This document shows, piece by piece, positions 24,655-33,867 of a stretch of DNA of 56,954 bases. Position 1 is the stretch's first letter. Every line of letters begins with the position of its first letter. The stretch comes from Natronomonas sp. CBA1123. Its GTDB lineage: Archaea > Halobacteriota > Halobacteria > Halobacteriales > Haloarculaceae. The position numbers and the translations under genes were made by a program. The notes beneath the pieces were generated by a model. That model saw only the letters and a program-made list of their open reading frames with translations, was not told where the DNA came from and ran no database searches. The stretch is from the NCBI RefSeq assembly GCF_009741925.1, contig NZ_WPCC01000019.1:1-56954 (forward strand). The letters run 5' to 3'.

Positions 24655-26499
24655 ATGGCTGACTCCACCCACGTGACTCGACTCTTCGGTGGTCCCGGGA
24701 GTGGGAAGACCACGGCCCTGCTGGACCGCGTCGACGAAATGCTCGACGAGGGGGTCGCGGTCAACGACATCCTCGTCGTCTCCTACACCCGTGCGGCCGC
24801 CCAAGAGGTCCGCGAACGACTCGCCGAACGATTGGACTGTACGCCGAAGTCCCTGCGAGGCAACGTCTGTACGATGCACGCGAAGGCGTACGAACTGCTG
24901 AACCTCTCGCGTGGCGACGTGGTCGGCGAGAAGCACAAAGAGGAGTTCTGTGAGGAGTACGGACTCGAGTTCGAAGACGAGTACAAGTCCTCGCGTCGGC
25001 GCTCGGCGCGGTCGACGACGCTCGGCAACAAGATTATCGCCACCTCCCAGTGGCTCCAGCGAACCGAACGCGACGTGGCCGACTGGTACGACGTGCCCTT
25101 CCAGTGGGACGACGAGGAGGTCCGACTCCCCCCGGACATCGACGACAACGCCCAGACGGGTAACAAGTACACCCCGACGTGGCCCTCCTCGGACGACCGC
25201 ATCGATATCCCCGAGGCCATCCGAGCGTGGCGTTCCTACAAGGGCGAAGAGGGCGTCGTCGGCTTCGCCGACATGCTCGAACGCGTCCAGCAGCGCTCGC
25301 TGTTGCCGAACGTCGAGCACCTCGTCATCGACGAGTTCCAGGACATCACGACGCTGCAGTACGGCGTCTACGAGGAGTGGAAGCCGCACATGGAGAGCGT
25401 CTTAATCGCCGGCGACGACGACCAGGTCGTCTACGCCTGGCAGGGCGCCGACCCCAACCTCCTGCTCGACGAGGAGGTCGACGACGACATCGTGTTGCCG
25501 AACTCCTATCGACTCCCCTCGAAGATTCTCAACGTCGTCAACACCCAGATTAGCCACATCGAGAAACGCCAGGACAAGGACCTCAAGCCGCGCAAGCAGG
25601 GCGGGTCCGTCGAGGCCGTCCGGTCGCCGTCGATGCTGGACCTCGTCCGCAACGTCCGCGGCACCCTCGAACAGGACGAAGACGGCACCGTGATGGTGCT
25701 GTTCCGCGCGCGCTATCAGATGTTCCAGTTCATGGACGAGTTCATCGACGACGGCATGCCGTTTACGTCGCTGACCGACCAGCGGATGTGGACCGACCGC
25801 CTGCGCGATTACGTCGACGCCGTCGAATCGCTCGATTCGGGCGAGACCATCAACGGTCTGCAGGCCCAGCGACTCGGCGAGATGCTCGCCGACAGCGCCT
25901 TCGGCACCGGCGACCGCGACGACTACTTCGAGGCCTTCGACGCACTCGAAGAGGAGGCCGGCGTCGACGACCTCACCGAGATGACGGTCGACCCCGACTT
26001 CGTCGACGACCACGCCCCCTTCGCCCCCGGTCCGGCCTCCGCCGCCGACATGCTCACCAAGGTGTCGAACTTCCAAGAGCGCTCGGTGAAGGCGTACTTC
26101 AAAGGCGATTACCGCGGGATGGACCCCACCCGACTCCGACTGGGCACCATCCACTCCGCGAAGGGCCGTGAGGCCGACCACGTCTTCGTCGCGACGGACC
26201 TCACCGAGAAAGTCGTCGAGCAGATGGCGGCCTCCGTCGAGGACCCCACGGACGTTCCCGGCGTCACCGAGTTCACCAAACGGACCGACCCGGTGCCGAC
26301 GCTGACGGACAACGAACGGCGCGTGTTCTACGTCGGAATGTCCCGCGCTCGCGAGCGCCTCGTCCTCCTGGAGAACCTCGTCGACGGCGCACCCACCCTG
26401 CCTATCGACGTGCTGTTGCACAACGAGCCGGTCGACATGACGCTGGCGGAACTCATCGAGGACGCACAGGAAGCCGGCGTCGAAGCGACGGCCGACTGA
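24655..26499 (+). CDS. UvrD/Rep family superfamily I DNA helicase
   Basis: A 614-residue helicase. Walker A FGGPGSGKTTALL (about 11-23), motif Ia SYTRAAAQEVRERL, motif II HLVIDEFQDIT, motif III AGDDDQVVYAWQGADP, motif IV SYRLPSKIL, motif V TIHSAKGREADHVFVATDLT and motif VI VFYVGMSRARERLVLLE are all visible. Shorter than bacterial UvrD, with a reduced 1B/2B region, as in haloarchaeal members. The promoter has a TATA-like CTACTTATA at 24622-24630, 28 bases before the ATG. A role in repair or recombination is inferred. Confidence 0.93.
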   Translation: MADSTHVTRLFGGPGSGKTTALLDRVDEMLDEGVAVNDILVVSYTRAAAQEVRERLAERLDCTPKSLRGNVCTMHAKAYELLNLSRGDVVGEKHKEEFCEEYGLEFEDEYKSSRRRSARSTTLGNKIIATSQWLQRTERDVADWYDVPFQWDDEEVRLPPDIDDNAQTGNKYTPTWPSSDDRIDIPEAIRAWRSYKGEEGVVGFADMLERVQQRSLLPNVEHLVIDEFQDITTLQYGVYEEWKPHMESVLIAGDDDQVVYAWQGADPNLLLDEEVDDDIVLPNSYRLPSKILNVVNTQISHIEKRQDKDLKPRKQGGSVEAVRSPSMLDLVRNVRGTLEQDEDGTVMVLFRARYQMFQFMDEFIDDGMPFTSLTDQRMWTDRLRDYVDAVESLDSGETINGLQAQRLGEMLADSAFGTGDRDDYFEAFDALEEEAGVDDLTEMTVDPDFVDDHAPFAPGPASAADMLTKVSNFQERSVKAYFKGDYRGMDPTRLRLGTIHSAKGREADHVFVATDLTEKVVEQMAASVEDPTDVPGVTEFTKRTDPVPTLTDNERRVFYVGMSRARERLVLLENLVDGAPTLPIDVLLHNEPVDMTLAELIEDAQEAGVEATAD

Positions 26500-26515
26500 C
26501 GCTCAGTCGGAGGCG

Positions 26516-26746
26516 TCACTCGCCGCCGCGAATGTTTTTCAGCCGTTTTACACGACCGACCGTCCGGTCCGCGAGTCGAAGGTACATGTACTCGCTGACG
26601 ACCACGAGGCCGACGGCAGCCGCGAGGAAGAACGCTCCGAGCACGTATCGGCCCTCGATTACGTTGAGAACGCCGACGAGTGCGACGGGGCCGGCGACGA
26701 CGAGCGTCGCGATGAGCTGCAGCGAGCGAACGATGCCGAACGCCAT
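26516..26746 (-). CDS. Small two-span membrane protein
   Basis: A 76-residue protein MAFGIVRSLQLIATLVVAGP..., with two hydrophobic helices (about 8-28 and 36-56) and a basic tail RTVGRVKRLKNIRGGE, probably cytoplasmic. It starts 2 bases after the stop of the neighbouring 76-residue protein and resembles it in layout, so the two are likely partners. No known domain. The alternative longer frame upstream reads through the neighbour and is rejected. Confidence 0.75.
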   Translation of the reverse strand: MAFGIVRSLQLIATLVVAGPVALVGVLNVIEGRYVLGAFFLAAAVGLVVVSEYMYLRLADRTVGRVKRLKNIRGGE

Positions 26747-26748
26747 CG

Positions 26749-26979
26749 TCAGTCGGTGTCCTCCTCGGGGTCGGCAGGGACCCGACCCAGCAGTTTGTCC
26801 GCGACGGTACCCGAGAGGCTCGGTCGGAAGTACATCCCGGCGACGAGCCCGACCGCGACGGTGAGAAAGCCGACGCCGAGAGCCGTCCGTCCCCCGGCGA
26901 GGAACTCGGCACCGAGGAGGCCGATTGGCGCGGCCAGCGCCACCGTCCCGAACAGCCCGATGGTGTCGAGGAGGTTCAT
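26749..26979 (-). CDS. Small two-span membrane protein, partner of the next gene
   Basis: A 76-residue protein MNLLDTIGLFGTVALAAPIG... with two membrane helices (about 8-26 and 32-50), a loop with MYFRPSLSGTVADKLLGRV and an acidic tail PADPEEDTD. Resembles short conserved haloarchaeal membrane proteins (a DUF7533-like family, from memory). It is divergent from riboflavin synthase, with a 90-base gap. Function unknown. Confidence 0.75.
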   Translation of the reverse strand: MNLLDTIGLFGTVALAAPIGLLGAEFLAGGRTALGVGFLTVAVGLVAGMYFRPSLSGTVADKLLGRVPADPEEDTD

Positions 26980-27069
26980 TACCGGCCCGTAGGCGGGAGA
27001 CGCTCAAAAGCCCGCCGCCTCACGGCCGGATTCCGAGACGCTTTCACACCCGCCGACCGTAGCGGGGGT

Positions 27070-27660
27070 ATGTTTACCGGCATCGTCGAGGAGACGGGCG
27101 AAGTCGCCGCAATCGAGGACGGTCCCGAGGGGCGCCGCATCCGCGTTTCGGCGTCGTTCTGTGCGGACCTCGAACACGGACAGAGCGTCGCCGTCAGCGG
27201 GGCGTGTCTCACGGTCGAAGACGCCGACACCGAGAGCTTCGAGCTGTTCTGCTCCGAAGAGACGCTCGACCGGACGTATCTGGACGAAATCGAGGTCGGC
27301 GACCCGCTCAACCTCGAACGTGCGCTGCCGGCCGACGGACGCTTCGACGGCCACTTCGTTCAGGGACACGTCGACGGCGTCGGTGCGGTGACCGAAATCG
27401 AGCAGTTGGGGGACGACTGGACGTTCGGGTTCTCGCTGCCCGAACACCTCGGTCGATACGTCGTCGAGAAGGGCTCCATCTCCGTCGACGGCATCTCGCT
27501 CACGGTCGCCGAGCTCCGCGAGGAGGAGTTCACCGTCGCCATCATCCCGGCGACCTACGAGTTGACGACGCTTGCCGAGAAATCCGTCGGCGACCCGGTC
27601 CACCTCGAAGTCGACGTGGTCGCGAAGTACGTCGAGAGCCTGACCGAGGGCTACCGCTGA
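27070..27660 (+). CDS. ribE: Riboflavin synthase, bacterial (alpha-subunit) type
   Basis: A 196-residue enzyme converting two lumazines into riboflavin. It starts MFTGIVEETGEV, the invariant N-terminus of the bacterial/eukaryotic family. Two tandem lumazine-binding repeats follow: HGQSVAVSGACLTVED with YLDEIEVGDPLNLERAL, then GHFVQGHVDGVGAV, KGSISVDGISLTVAEL, and TLAEKSVGDPVHLEVD. This is not the archaeal MJ1184-type riboflavin synthase, in line with haloarchaea having acquired the bacterial form. Convergent with the MFS gene by one base. Confidence 0.95.
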   Translation: MFTGIVEETGEVAAIEDGPEGRRIRVSASFCADLEHGQSVAVSGACLTVEDADTESFELFCSEETLDRTYLDEIEVGDPLNLERALPADGRFDGHFVQGHVDGVGAVTEIEQLGDDWTFGFSLPEHLGRYVVEKGSISVDGISLTVAELREEEFTVAIIPATYELTTLAEKSVGDPVHLEVDVVAKYVESLTEGYR

Positions 27661-27661
27661 G

Positions 27662-28994
27662 TCACCCCGTTAACGACTCGTTCGACCGCCGGTGGAGTTC
27701 CAGCGCCGCGAGGAACGCGACGAGCGAGACGGCAGCCGCCAGCCCGAACGCCATCCGATAGCCGAACTCCGAGTACACGCGGGCGCCGCCGATGGTCTCG
27801 CCGGTCCAGTAGGTGTCCAGCGCCAGCCCCATCAGTGTCGGGAGGACGGCCGCCCCGGTGAACGCCATCGTGTTGACCGTCCCCGTCGAGACGCCGGAGG
27901 CGGCGGCGGCGTGGCGCTCCTTGACGACCGCGTAGGTGAGCGCGTAGCCGCCGGCGAGCGCCCCCGCGGCGAAGAAGACGATGGCGACGACGGCCATCGG
28001 CGGACGGCCGGTGACCGACAGGACGGCGAAGGATGCGGTGTAGAGCGCCATGCCGACGACGACGAGTCCCGTCCGCGAGCCGAGGCGGTCCGAAACCGCG
28101 CCGATGGTCGGCGGCCCGAGGAGCAACCCGGCGCTGCCGAGCAGCGTGAACGTCGAGGCGAACGTCACGCTCACGCCGTAGGTCTGGACGAGATACGGGA
28201 TGCCCCACAACCCGAAGACGGTGATGTTGATGCCGGTGCCGGCGAACAGCACGATTCCGCAAAGCCACGTCTCGGCCTCGGCGAGGACGCGTCGGGCGTT
28301 CGAGAGGACGGCACGGAGCGACGGCGCACCGGGCGTTTCGGCGCCGGCCATCGGCTCGAATCCCGCATCCGACGGCGAGTCCCGGGCGAGGAGATACGCC
28401 GTGGCCGCGAGCGCGAGACCGAGTACGGAGAGGCCGACGAGCGTCTCGCGCCAGCCAGCGGTCGCGACCGCGACTGCGAGCGGCGTCGTCGCCAGCACGC
28501 CACCGAAGCCCGCCACGGCCAGCGTCAGCCCGCTCATGCGTGCGAACTCGGAGGGGCGGAACCAGTTCGCACAGAACCGAAGGATAGCGATGAACAGCAC
28601 GCTGCCGCCGAAGCCGATGAGCGCACGGCCGGCGAAGGCCGCGACGTAGGTGTCGGCGAAGGCGAAGGCGAACCCCCCCGAGACTCATCACGACCGTACC
28701 GACGGCCACCGTCCGACGGGAGCCGAGTCGGTCGGCGAAGACGCCCGCCGGCAACTGCATCGCCGCGTACACGTAGAAGAACGACGCGTGGAGTGTCCCG
28801 AGCTGTGTGCCAGTCACCGAGAACGCCCGCGTCAACTCGTCGGCCAGCACGGCCGTCGAGAGTCGATAGACGGAAACCAGGGCGTACGTCGCCGCGAGCG
28901 CGCCGAAAGCCAGCCAGCGGCGCTGCTCGGGGTCGGTCCACAGCCGTCGGAGGCGTCCGTCCGTCACTATCGAAAATCGGGGGGTTCGGTTCAA
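27662..28994 (-). CDS. MFS transporter, frameshifted
   Basis: A 12-helix major facilitator superfamily permease of about 443 residues. The N-terminal part (WLAFGALAATYALVSVYRLS, LHASFFYVYAAMQLPAGVFADRLGSRRT, the MFS signature loop) is in one frame up to VVMSLGG. The remainder (FGGSVLFIAILRFCANWFRP..., ending NESLTG) is in another. The break is at a run of seven C at 28673-28679 (plus strand); six would give the continuous reading LGGFAFAFADTYVAAFAGRA. Either a base overcall or slippage inactivation. Substrate unknown. The start at 28994 could instead be a GTG at 28967. Confidence 0.85.
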
Positions 28995-29046
28995 AGGCGT
29001 GTCGAACCGTCGGCGGGTTTACGAGCGTTGCCGTCGACTCTCGTCT

Positions 29047-29484
29047 ATGGCATCCGACGCGTGGGAGCGTTTCTGGTCGAGACATTCGAACCCGAAGAGC
29101 GGCTGGTCGCGGCTGCTGACCGGCCCGCTGTTGCTCGCAGCGCTGTACCGTCGGTCGTGGCGTCTGCTCGCGGTCGCCGTCGGGTGGACGGCCCTGAACC
29201 CCATCGCCTTCGGCGCGCCGGAGGAGTCAACCGACGACTGGATGTACCGCGGCGTCCGCGCCGAACGCGCGTGGCTGGAAGAGGGTCGGCCGGTGTTCGG
29301 GGCCGGCTACCCCGAGATACTGAACGTGCTGAACCTCGGTGCGTTCGCCTACACGGTGTACGCCGCGCTCGCGCGGAAACCCGCACGGATGGCGCTCGCG
29401 TATGCCGTCTCGGTCGGCCTCAAATTCTGGTTCACCGAGGCGCTGATTCGGTGGCAACGCGCCGACGACGGCGCCGGCGGCTGA
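29047..29484 (+). CDS. DUF6653-like membrane protein
   Basis: A 145-residue protein MASDAWERFWSRHSNPKSGW... with hydrophobic segments around residues 26-40, 42-58, 90-110 and 112-130. The conserved pattern RHSNPKSGWSR and WTALNPIAF is that of DUF6653-type haloarchaeal membrane proteins (name from memory). An upstream in-frame ATG (28999) is possible, but 29047 matches the family start. Function unknown. Confidence 0.75.
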   Translation: MASDAWERFWSRHSNPKSGWSRLLTGPLLLAALYRRSWRLLAVAVGWTALNPIAFGAPEESTDDWMYRGVRAERAWLEEGRPVFGAGYPEILNVLNLGAFAYTVYAALARKPARMALAYAVSVGLKFWFTEALIRWQRADDGAGG

Positions 29485-29558
29485 TTCGTTGTAACGTTGT
29501 CGAGAACTAGCAGGAAAGACAAGAGTTAATCGGCCCCCGAGCGCGTATACGGACGAGC

Positions 29559-30473
29559 ATGACAAAGGTTAGCGTTATCGGAGCGGCGGGGACCGTCGGT
29601 GCCGCTGCGGGGTACAACATCGCGCTGCGCGACATCGTCGACGAGCTGGTTTTCGTCGACATCCCGGACCAGCGAGAGACCACCGTCGGGCAGGCCGCCG
29701 ACACGAACCACGGCATCGCCTACGACTCGAACACGACCGTCGTCCAGGGCGAATACGAGGACACCGCGGGGTCGGACGTGGTCGTCATCACGGCGGGCAT
29801 CCCGCGACAGCCGGGGCAGACCCGCATCGACCTCGCCGGCGACAACGCCCCCATCATGGAGGACATCGGGTCGTCGCTCGACGAGTACAACGACGACTAC
29901 GTCTCGATTACGACCTCGAACCCGGTCGACCTGCTGAACCGCCACCTCTACGAATCGGGTGACCGCGACCGCCACAAGGTCATCGGCTTCGGCGGCCGAC
30001 TCGACTCCGCACGGTTCCGTTACGTCCTCAGCGAACGCTTCGATGCGCCCGTCAGGAACGTCGAGGCGACCATCCTGGGCGAACACGGCGACGCACAGGT
30101 GCCCGTCTTCTCGAAGGTCCGCGTCGACGGCGAGGACCCCGAGTTCTCCGGCGACGAGAAGGAGGAGATTCTCGAAGACCTCCAGCAGTCGGCGATGGAC
30201 GTCATCGAGCGGAAGGGTGCGACCCAGTGGGGCCCGGCGACGGGCGTCGCTCACATGGTCGAGGCGGTTCTCAACGACACCGGCGAAGTCCTGCCGGGGT
30301 CGCTCGTATTGGACGGCGAGTTCGGCCACGACGACACCGCCTTCGGCGTCCCGGTCAAACTCGGTGCGAACGGCATCGAGGAGGTCGTCGAGTGGGACCT
30401 CGACGACTACGAGACCGAACTGATGGACGAGGCTGCCGAAAAGCTCTCCGAGCAGTACGAGAAAATCTCCTAA
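29559..30473 (+). CDS. mdh: Malate dehydrogenase
   Basis: A 304-residue LDH-like NAD-dependent malate dehydrogenase of the TCA cycle, very similar along its length to the well-studied Haloarcula marismortui enzyme. Motifs are [20 protein letters not shown] (Rossmann loop), [20 protein letters not shown] (substrate arginines), [23 protein letters not shown] and the catalytic histidine in [20 protein letters not shown]-like GAGTTAATC at 29523-29531 lies about 32 bases before the ATG. Confidence 0.97.
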   Translation: MTKVSVIGAAGTVGAAAGYNIALRDIVDELVFVDIPDQRETTVGQAADTNHGIAYDSNTTVVQGEYEDTAGSDVVVITAGIPRQPGQTRIDLAGDNAPIMEDIGSSLDEYNDDYVSITTSNPVDLLNRHLYESGDRDRHKVIGFGGRLDSARFRYVLSERFDAPVRNVEATILGEHGDAQVPVFSKVRVDGEDPEFSGDEKEEILEDLQQSAMDVIERKGATQWGPATGVAHMVEAVLNDTGEVLPGSLVLDGEFGHDDTAFGVPVKLGANGIEEVVEWDLDDYETELMDEAAEKLSEQYEKIS

Positions 30474-30583
30474 CGGTCGTCGTCGGGGCCACACGGCCCG
30501 TATTCTTCGGGCAGTCGCTCACCGGTGAGCGATGCCCACTCACACAGTCGGTCGGACTCCCGCTGGTCGCTACGTGCAGTCAT
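30470..30583 (-). CDS. Possible 37-residue protein antisense to the mdh stop
   Basis: The minus strand encodes [20 protein letters not shown]... ending [10 protein letters not shown], 37 residues with two cysteines, from an ATG at 30583 to a TAG that overlaps the mdh stop codon. Composition (acidic, Arg/Asp-rich, high GC3) fits haloarchaeal coding DNA. I do not recognise the family, and chance cannot be excluded at this length. Confidence 0.35.
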   Translation of the reverse strand: MTARSDQRESDRLCEWASLTGERLPEEYGPCGPDDDR

Positions 30584-30674
30584 GGGACACCCTCACGTGG
30601 AGTGACTTCATCTACCGTCTTAATGGTTCGGGCGTACGTGTTCGGGCCGAAGCCGTTCGAGCGAACGTGTTCGG

Positions 30675-30917
30675 TCAGACCACCTGTTCGCCGTCGTCGT
30701 CGTACACCTCGATGGCGTCGACGGGACAGGCCCGGGCCGCGAACTTCGCGTCGAGTTCGGCGCCGTCGGGGATTTCCCGCTCGAAGACGCCGTCCTCGAC
30801 TTCTTCGGAATCGGCTAGCACGGCTTTCCCCGCGTCTTCGTCCTTCTCGAAGGCGTCCCACTCGGCGACACACTGGAACATCCCGATGCAGGTGTCGCGG
30901 TCGTATCTGACTTTCAT
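30675..30917 (-). CDS. Single-cluster ferredoxin (3-cysteine type)
   Basis: An 80-residue acidic ferredoxin, [20 protein letters not shown]..., with cysteines at 10, 16 and 64 (CIGMFQC and ARACPVDAI). The CX5C spacing and only three cysteines suggest a [3Fe-4S] or labile [4Fe-4S] cluster, like actinobacterial P450-type ferredoxins, rather than the plant-type [2Fe-2S] ferredoxin usual in haloarchaea. Divergent from hel308. The redox partner is unknown. Confidence 0.88.
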   Translation of the reverse strand: MKVRYDRDTCIGMFQCVAEWDAFEKDEDAGKAVLADSEEVEDGVFEREIPDGAELDAKFAARACPVDAIEVYDDDGEQVV

Positions 30918-30979
30918 GCCTGCACTTCGGCCGAGGGCATCAAAGGCGTGACGGGGGCGAGAGGGCAGCGAAAAGTGGG

Positions 30980-30987
30980 TTTAAAAG
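30980..30987 (+). promoter_or_regulatory. hel308 TATA-like box
   Basis: TTTAAAAG, about 28 bases before the hel308 ATG at 31011, at the standard spacing for a leaderless haloarchaeal promoter. It supports the short start rather than an in-frame ATG at 30948. Confidence 0.6.
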
Positions 30988-31010
30988 CCGTGACGAACAA
31001 TCGAGGGGTA

Positions 31011-33270
31011 ATGGACGTTTCCGAGGTCTCCGGCGTGCCGCCGTGGTTCGCCGACCACCTCCGCGAGGAGGGCATCGAATCGCTGTATCCGCCACAGGCC
31101 GAGGCCGTCGAGGCGGGCGTCGCCGACGGCCAGAGCGTCGTCGCCTCCGTGCCGACGGCCAGCGGCAAGACGCTCATCGCGCAGTTGGCGATGCTGTCTG
31201 CGGTCTCCCGCGGCGGCAAGGCACTGTACATCGTGCCCTTGCGGGCGCTGGCCAGCGAGAAACGCGAGGAGTTCGCCGCCTTCGAGGAATACGGTGTCTC
31301 TATCGGCGTCTCGACGGGCAACTACGAGGACGACGGCGAGTGGCTCGCCGAGAAGGACATCATCGTCGCCACCAGCGAGAAGGTCGACTCGCTGGTCCGG
31401 AACGGCGCGCCGTGGATAGGCGACCTCGACTGCGTCGTCAGCGACGAGGTGCATCTCGTCGACGACCCCAACCGCGGGCCGACGCTGGAGGTGACACTTG
31501 CGAAACTCCGACGGGTGAACCCGAACCTGCAGGTCGTCGCGCTGTCGGCGACGGTCGGCAACGCCGAGGTGATGGCCGAGTGGCTCGACGCCGCGTTGGT
31601 CGATTCGGAGTGGCGACCAATCGACCTCCGGAAGGGGGTCCACTACGGGCAGGCGCTGCACTTCGACGACGGCAGCCAACAGGAACTCCGGGTGAAATCA
31701 TCCGAGAAGCCGACCGAGGCCATCGTCCGCGATACGCTCTCGGATGGGGGGGTCGACGCTCGTCTTCGTCAACTCCCGGCGGAACGCCGAGGGCGCCGCC
31801 AAGCGACTGGCGAACACGACGACGGGGTGGCTGGACGACGAGGAGAAGGCCCGACTCGCCGAGATAGCCGAGGAGATACGCGGTGTCTCCGACACCGAGA
31901 CCAGCGACGACCTCGCCGACTGCGTCGAGAAGGGCGCGGCGTTTCACCACGCCGGCTGTGCGAGCGAACACCGCTCGCTCGTCGAGGACGCCTTCCGCGA
32001 GCGGCTCATCAAGGTGGTTTCGGCGACGCCGACACTGGCGGCGGGGGTCAACACGCCCTCCCGGCGCGTAGTGGTGCGGGACTGGCGGCGCTACTCCGGG
32101 GAGGCCGGCGGGATGCAACCGCTGTCGGTGCTTGAGGTTCACCAGATGATGGGCCGGGCCGGCCGACCCGGCAGGGACCCCTACGGCGAGGCGTTGCTGC
32201 TCGCGAACAGCCACGACGAACTCGACGAACTGTTCGAGCGCTACGTGTGGGCCGACCCCGAGGCCGTCGAGTCGAAACTGGCTCGGGAGCCCTCGATGCG
32301 GACCCACCTGCTGGCGACGGTCGCCTCGGGCTTTGCGGACTCCCGGGAGGCACTGCTGGAGTTCCTCGACCAGACGCTGTACGCCACCCAGTACCGGCAG
32401 GGTAGCGACGGCACCGACAACCTCGAACGGGTCGTCGACTCGACGCTCGAGTACCTGCGAGCGAACGACTTCATCGAGGACGACGGCGAACGGATACAGG
32501 CGACGAACCTCGGCCACACCGTCTCGCGGCTGTATCTCGACCCGATGAGCGCCGCCGAAATCATCGACGGGCTGGAAGCCGCGTCGAACCCGACCGCGTT
32601 GGGGCTGTTCCATCTCGTCTCCCGGACGCCCGACATGTACGAACTGTACCTCCGCTCGGGCGACCGCGAGGAGTACACGATGTTGGCCTACGAGCGCGAA
32701 TCGGAGTTCTGTGGCGACCTCCCGAGCGAGTTCGAGGAGGAACGGTTCGACGACTGGCTGTCGGCGCTGAAGACCGCCCGGATGCTCGAAGACTGGGCCG
32801 GGGAGGTCGACGAGGACGAGATAACCGAGCGCTACGGCGTCGGGCCGGGCGACATCCGCGGGAAAGTCGACACCGCCGAGTGGCTGCTCGGCGCGGCGGA
32901 GTCGCTGGCGAGTGAACTCGACCTCGCGACGGTGCCGGCCGTCCGCGAAGCGAGAAAACGCGTCCAACACGGCGTCGGCGAGGAACTCATCGACCTCGCA
33001 GGCGTCCGCGGCGTCGGCCGGAAGCGCGCCCGTCGACTGTTCGACGCCGGCATCGAGACCCGCGCGGACCTCCGGGAGGCCGAGAAGTCGGTCGTCCTCG
33101 GGGCGCTCCGTGGCCGTGAGAAGACCGCCGAGAACGTCCTCGAAGCGGCGGGCCATCAGTCGCCGTCGATGGACGGTGTGGCGCCGGACGCCGACGCCCG
33201 GCCCGAGGAGGAACCGGCGGAGGCAACCACGGACGACGGCGAGGGGCAGTCGAGCCTCGGTGATTTCTGA
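31011..33270 (+). CDS. hel308: ATP-dependent DNA helicase Hel308, frameshifted
   Basis: Archaeal superfamily 2 helicase for stalled replication forks. The first part (31011 to about 31752) carries [12 protein letters not shown] (Q motif), PTASGKT (Walker A), DEVHLVDD and LSATVGN. The second part in another frame carries [25 protein letters not shown]-like motifs, [16 protein letters not shown], then the winged-helix and ratchet domains and a helix-hairpin-helix ([19 protein letters not shown]). The break is at G7 (31746-31752): six G give [13 protein letters not shown]. The repaired protein is about 752 residues, normal for Hel308. Its TGA shares a base with the cgi121 ATG. Confidence 0.93.
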
Positions 33271-33788
33271 TGGAGCTAGTCGAAGGGGTCGTCGAAATCG
33301 GTACCGAGCGGTTCCCGGATGTCGGGGCGTTCGTCGAGGCACTCGGCGATGTTGCCGAAGACAACGCCGTGACTGTCCAGGCCTTCGACGCCCGGTACGT
33401 CGTCTCCCGACGACACCTCGAACGGGCCGTCGAGTTGGCCGACCGCGAACGCGGCCGCGGCCAGGCAATCGCTCGCGACAGAGGTGTCGAGATACTGCTG
33501 TACGCGGCCGGTCGCCGCCAGATTAACCGGGCGCTGGAACTCGGCGTCGGCGAGGGTGAGACGCCCGTCGTCGTCATCGTCGACGACGAGTCCGGCGACG
33601 CCGAGGCGGAAGCGGCGGCCGCCGACTCGGTGGCCGCGTTCGTCAACCCGGCGGAGACGCTCGGACGCTACGAGGAAGACCGCGTGCGGGAGTTCTACGA
33701 TATCGGCGCGGCCGAGTTGAACGCGACCGACGCCGGACTGGAGGCGCTGGTCCTCGAGCGGGTCGCACTGCTCGTCGTCGAGCGGTAA
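33270..33788 (+). CDS. cgi121: KEOPS complex subunit Cgi121
   Basis: A 172-residue protein [20 protein letters not shown]... with the Cgi121 features DARYVVSRRHLERAVELADRE, RGVEILLYAAGRRQINRALELG and the C-terminal AAFVNPAETLGRYE. Cgi121 binds tRNA and the Bud32 kinase in the KEOPS complex that makes the t6A tRNA modification. It is coupled to hel308 by a one-base stop/start overlap, an arrangement common in haloarchaea. Confidence 0.92.
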   Translation: MELVEGVVEIGTERFPDVGAFVEALGDVAEDNAVTVQAFDARYVVSRRHLERAVELADRERGRGQAIARDRGVEILLYAAGRRQINRALELGVGEGETPVVVIVDDESGDAEAEAAAADSVAAFVNPAETLGRYEEDRVREFYDIGAAELNATDAGLEALVLERVALLVVER

Positions 33789-33867
33789 GACCGTCTTACC
33801 GGCAGTTGTCCGGTTCCTAACCGCGAAGTGCCGCGATGGACAACGGTATGCGTTTGGGGGCGACAGG

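Noticed and set aside
27692-29119. 475-codon plus-strand open frame across the MFS gene
   Set aside because: It is antisense to the transporter and has a charged low-complexity product; correcting the C7 run restores the real gene on the other strand.
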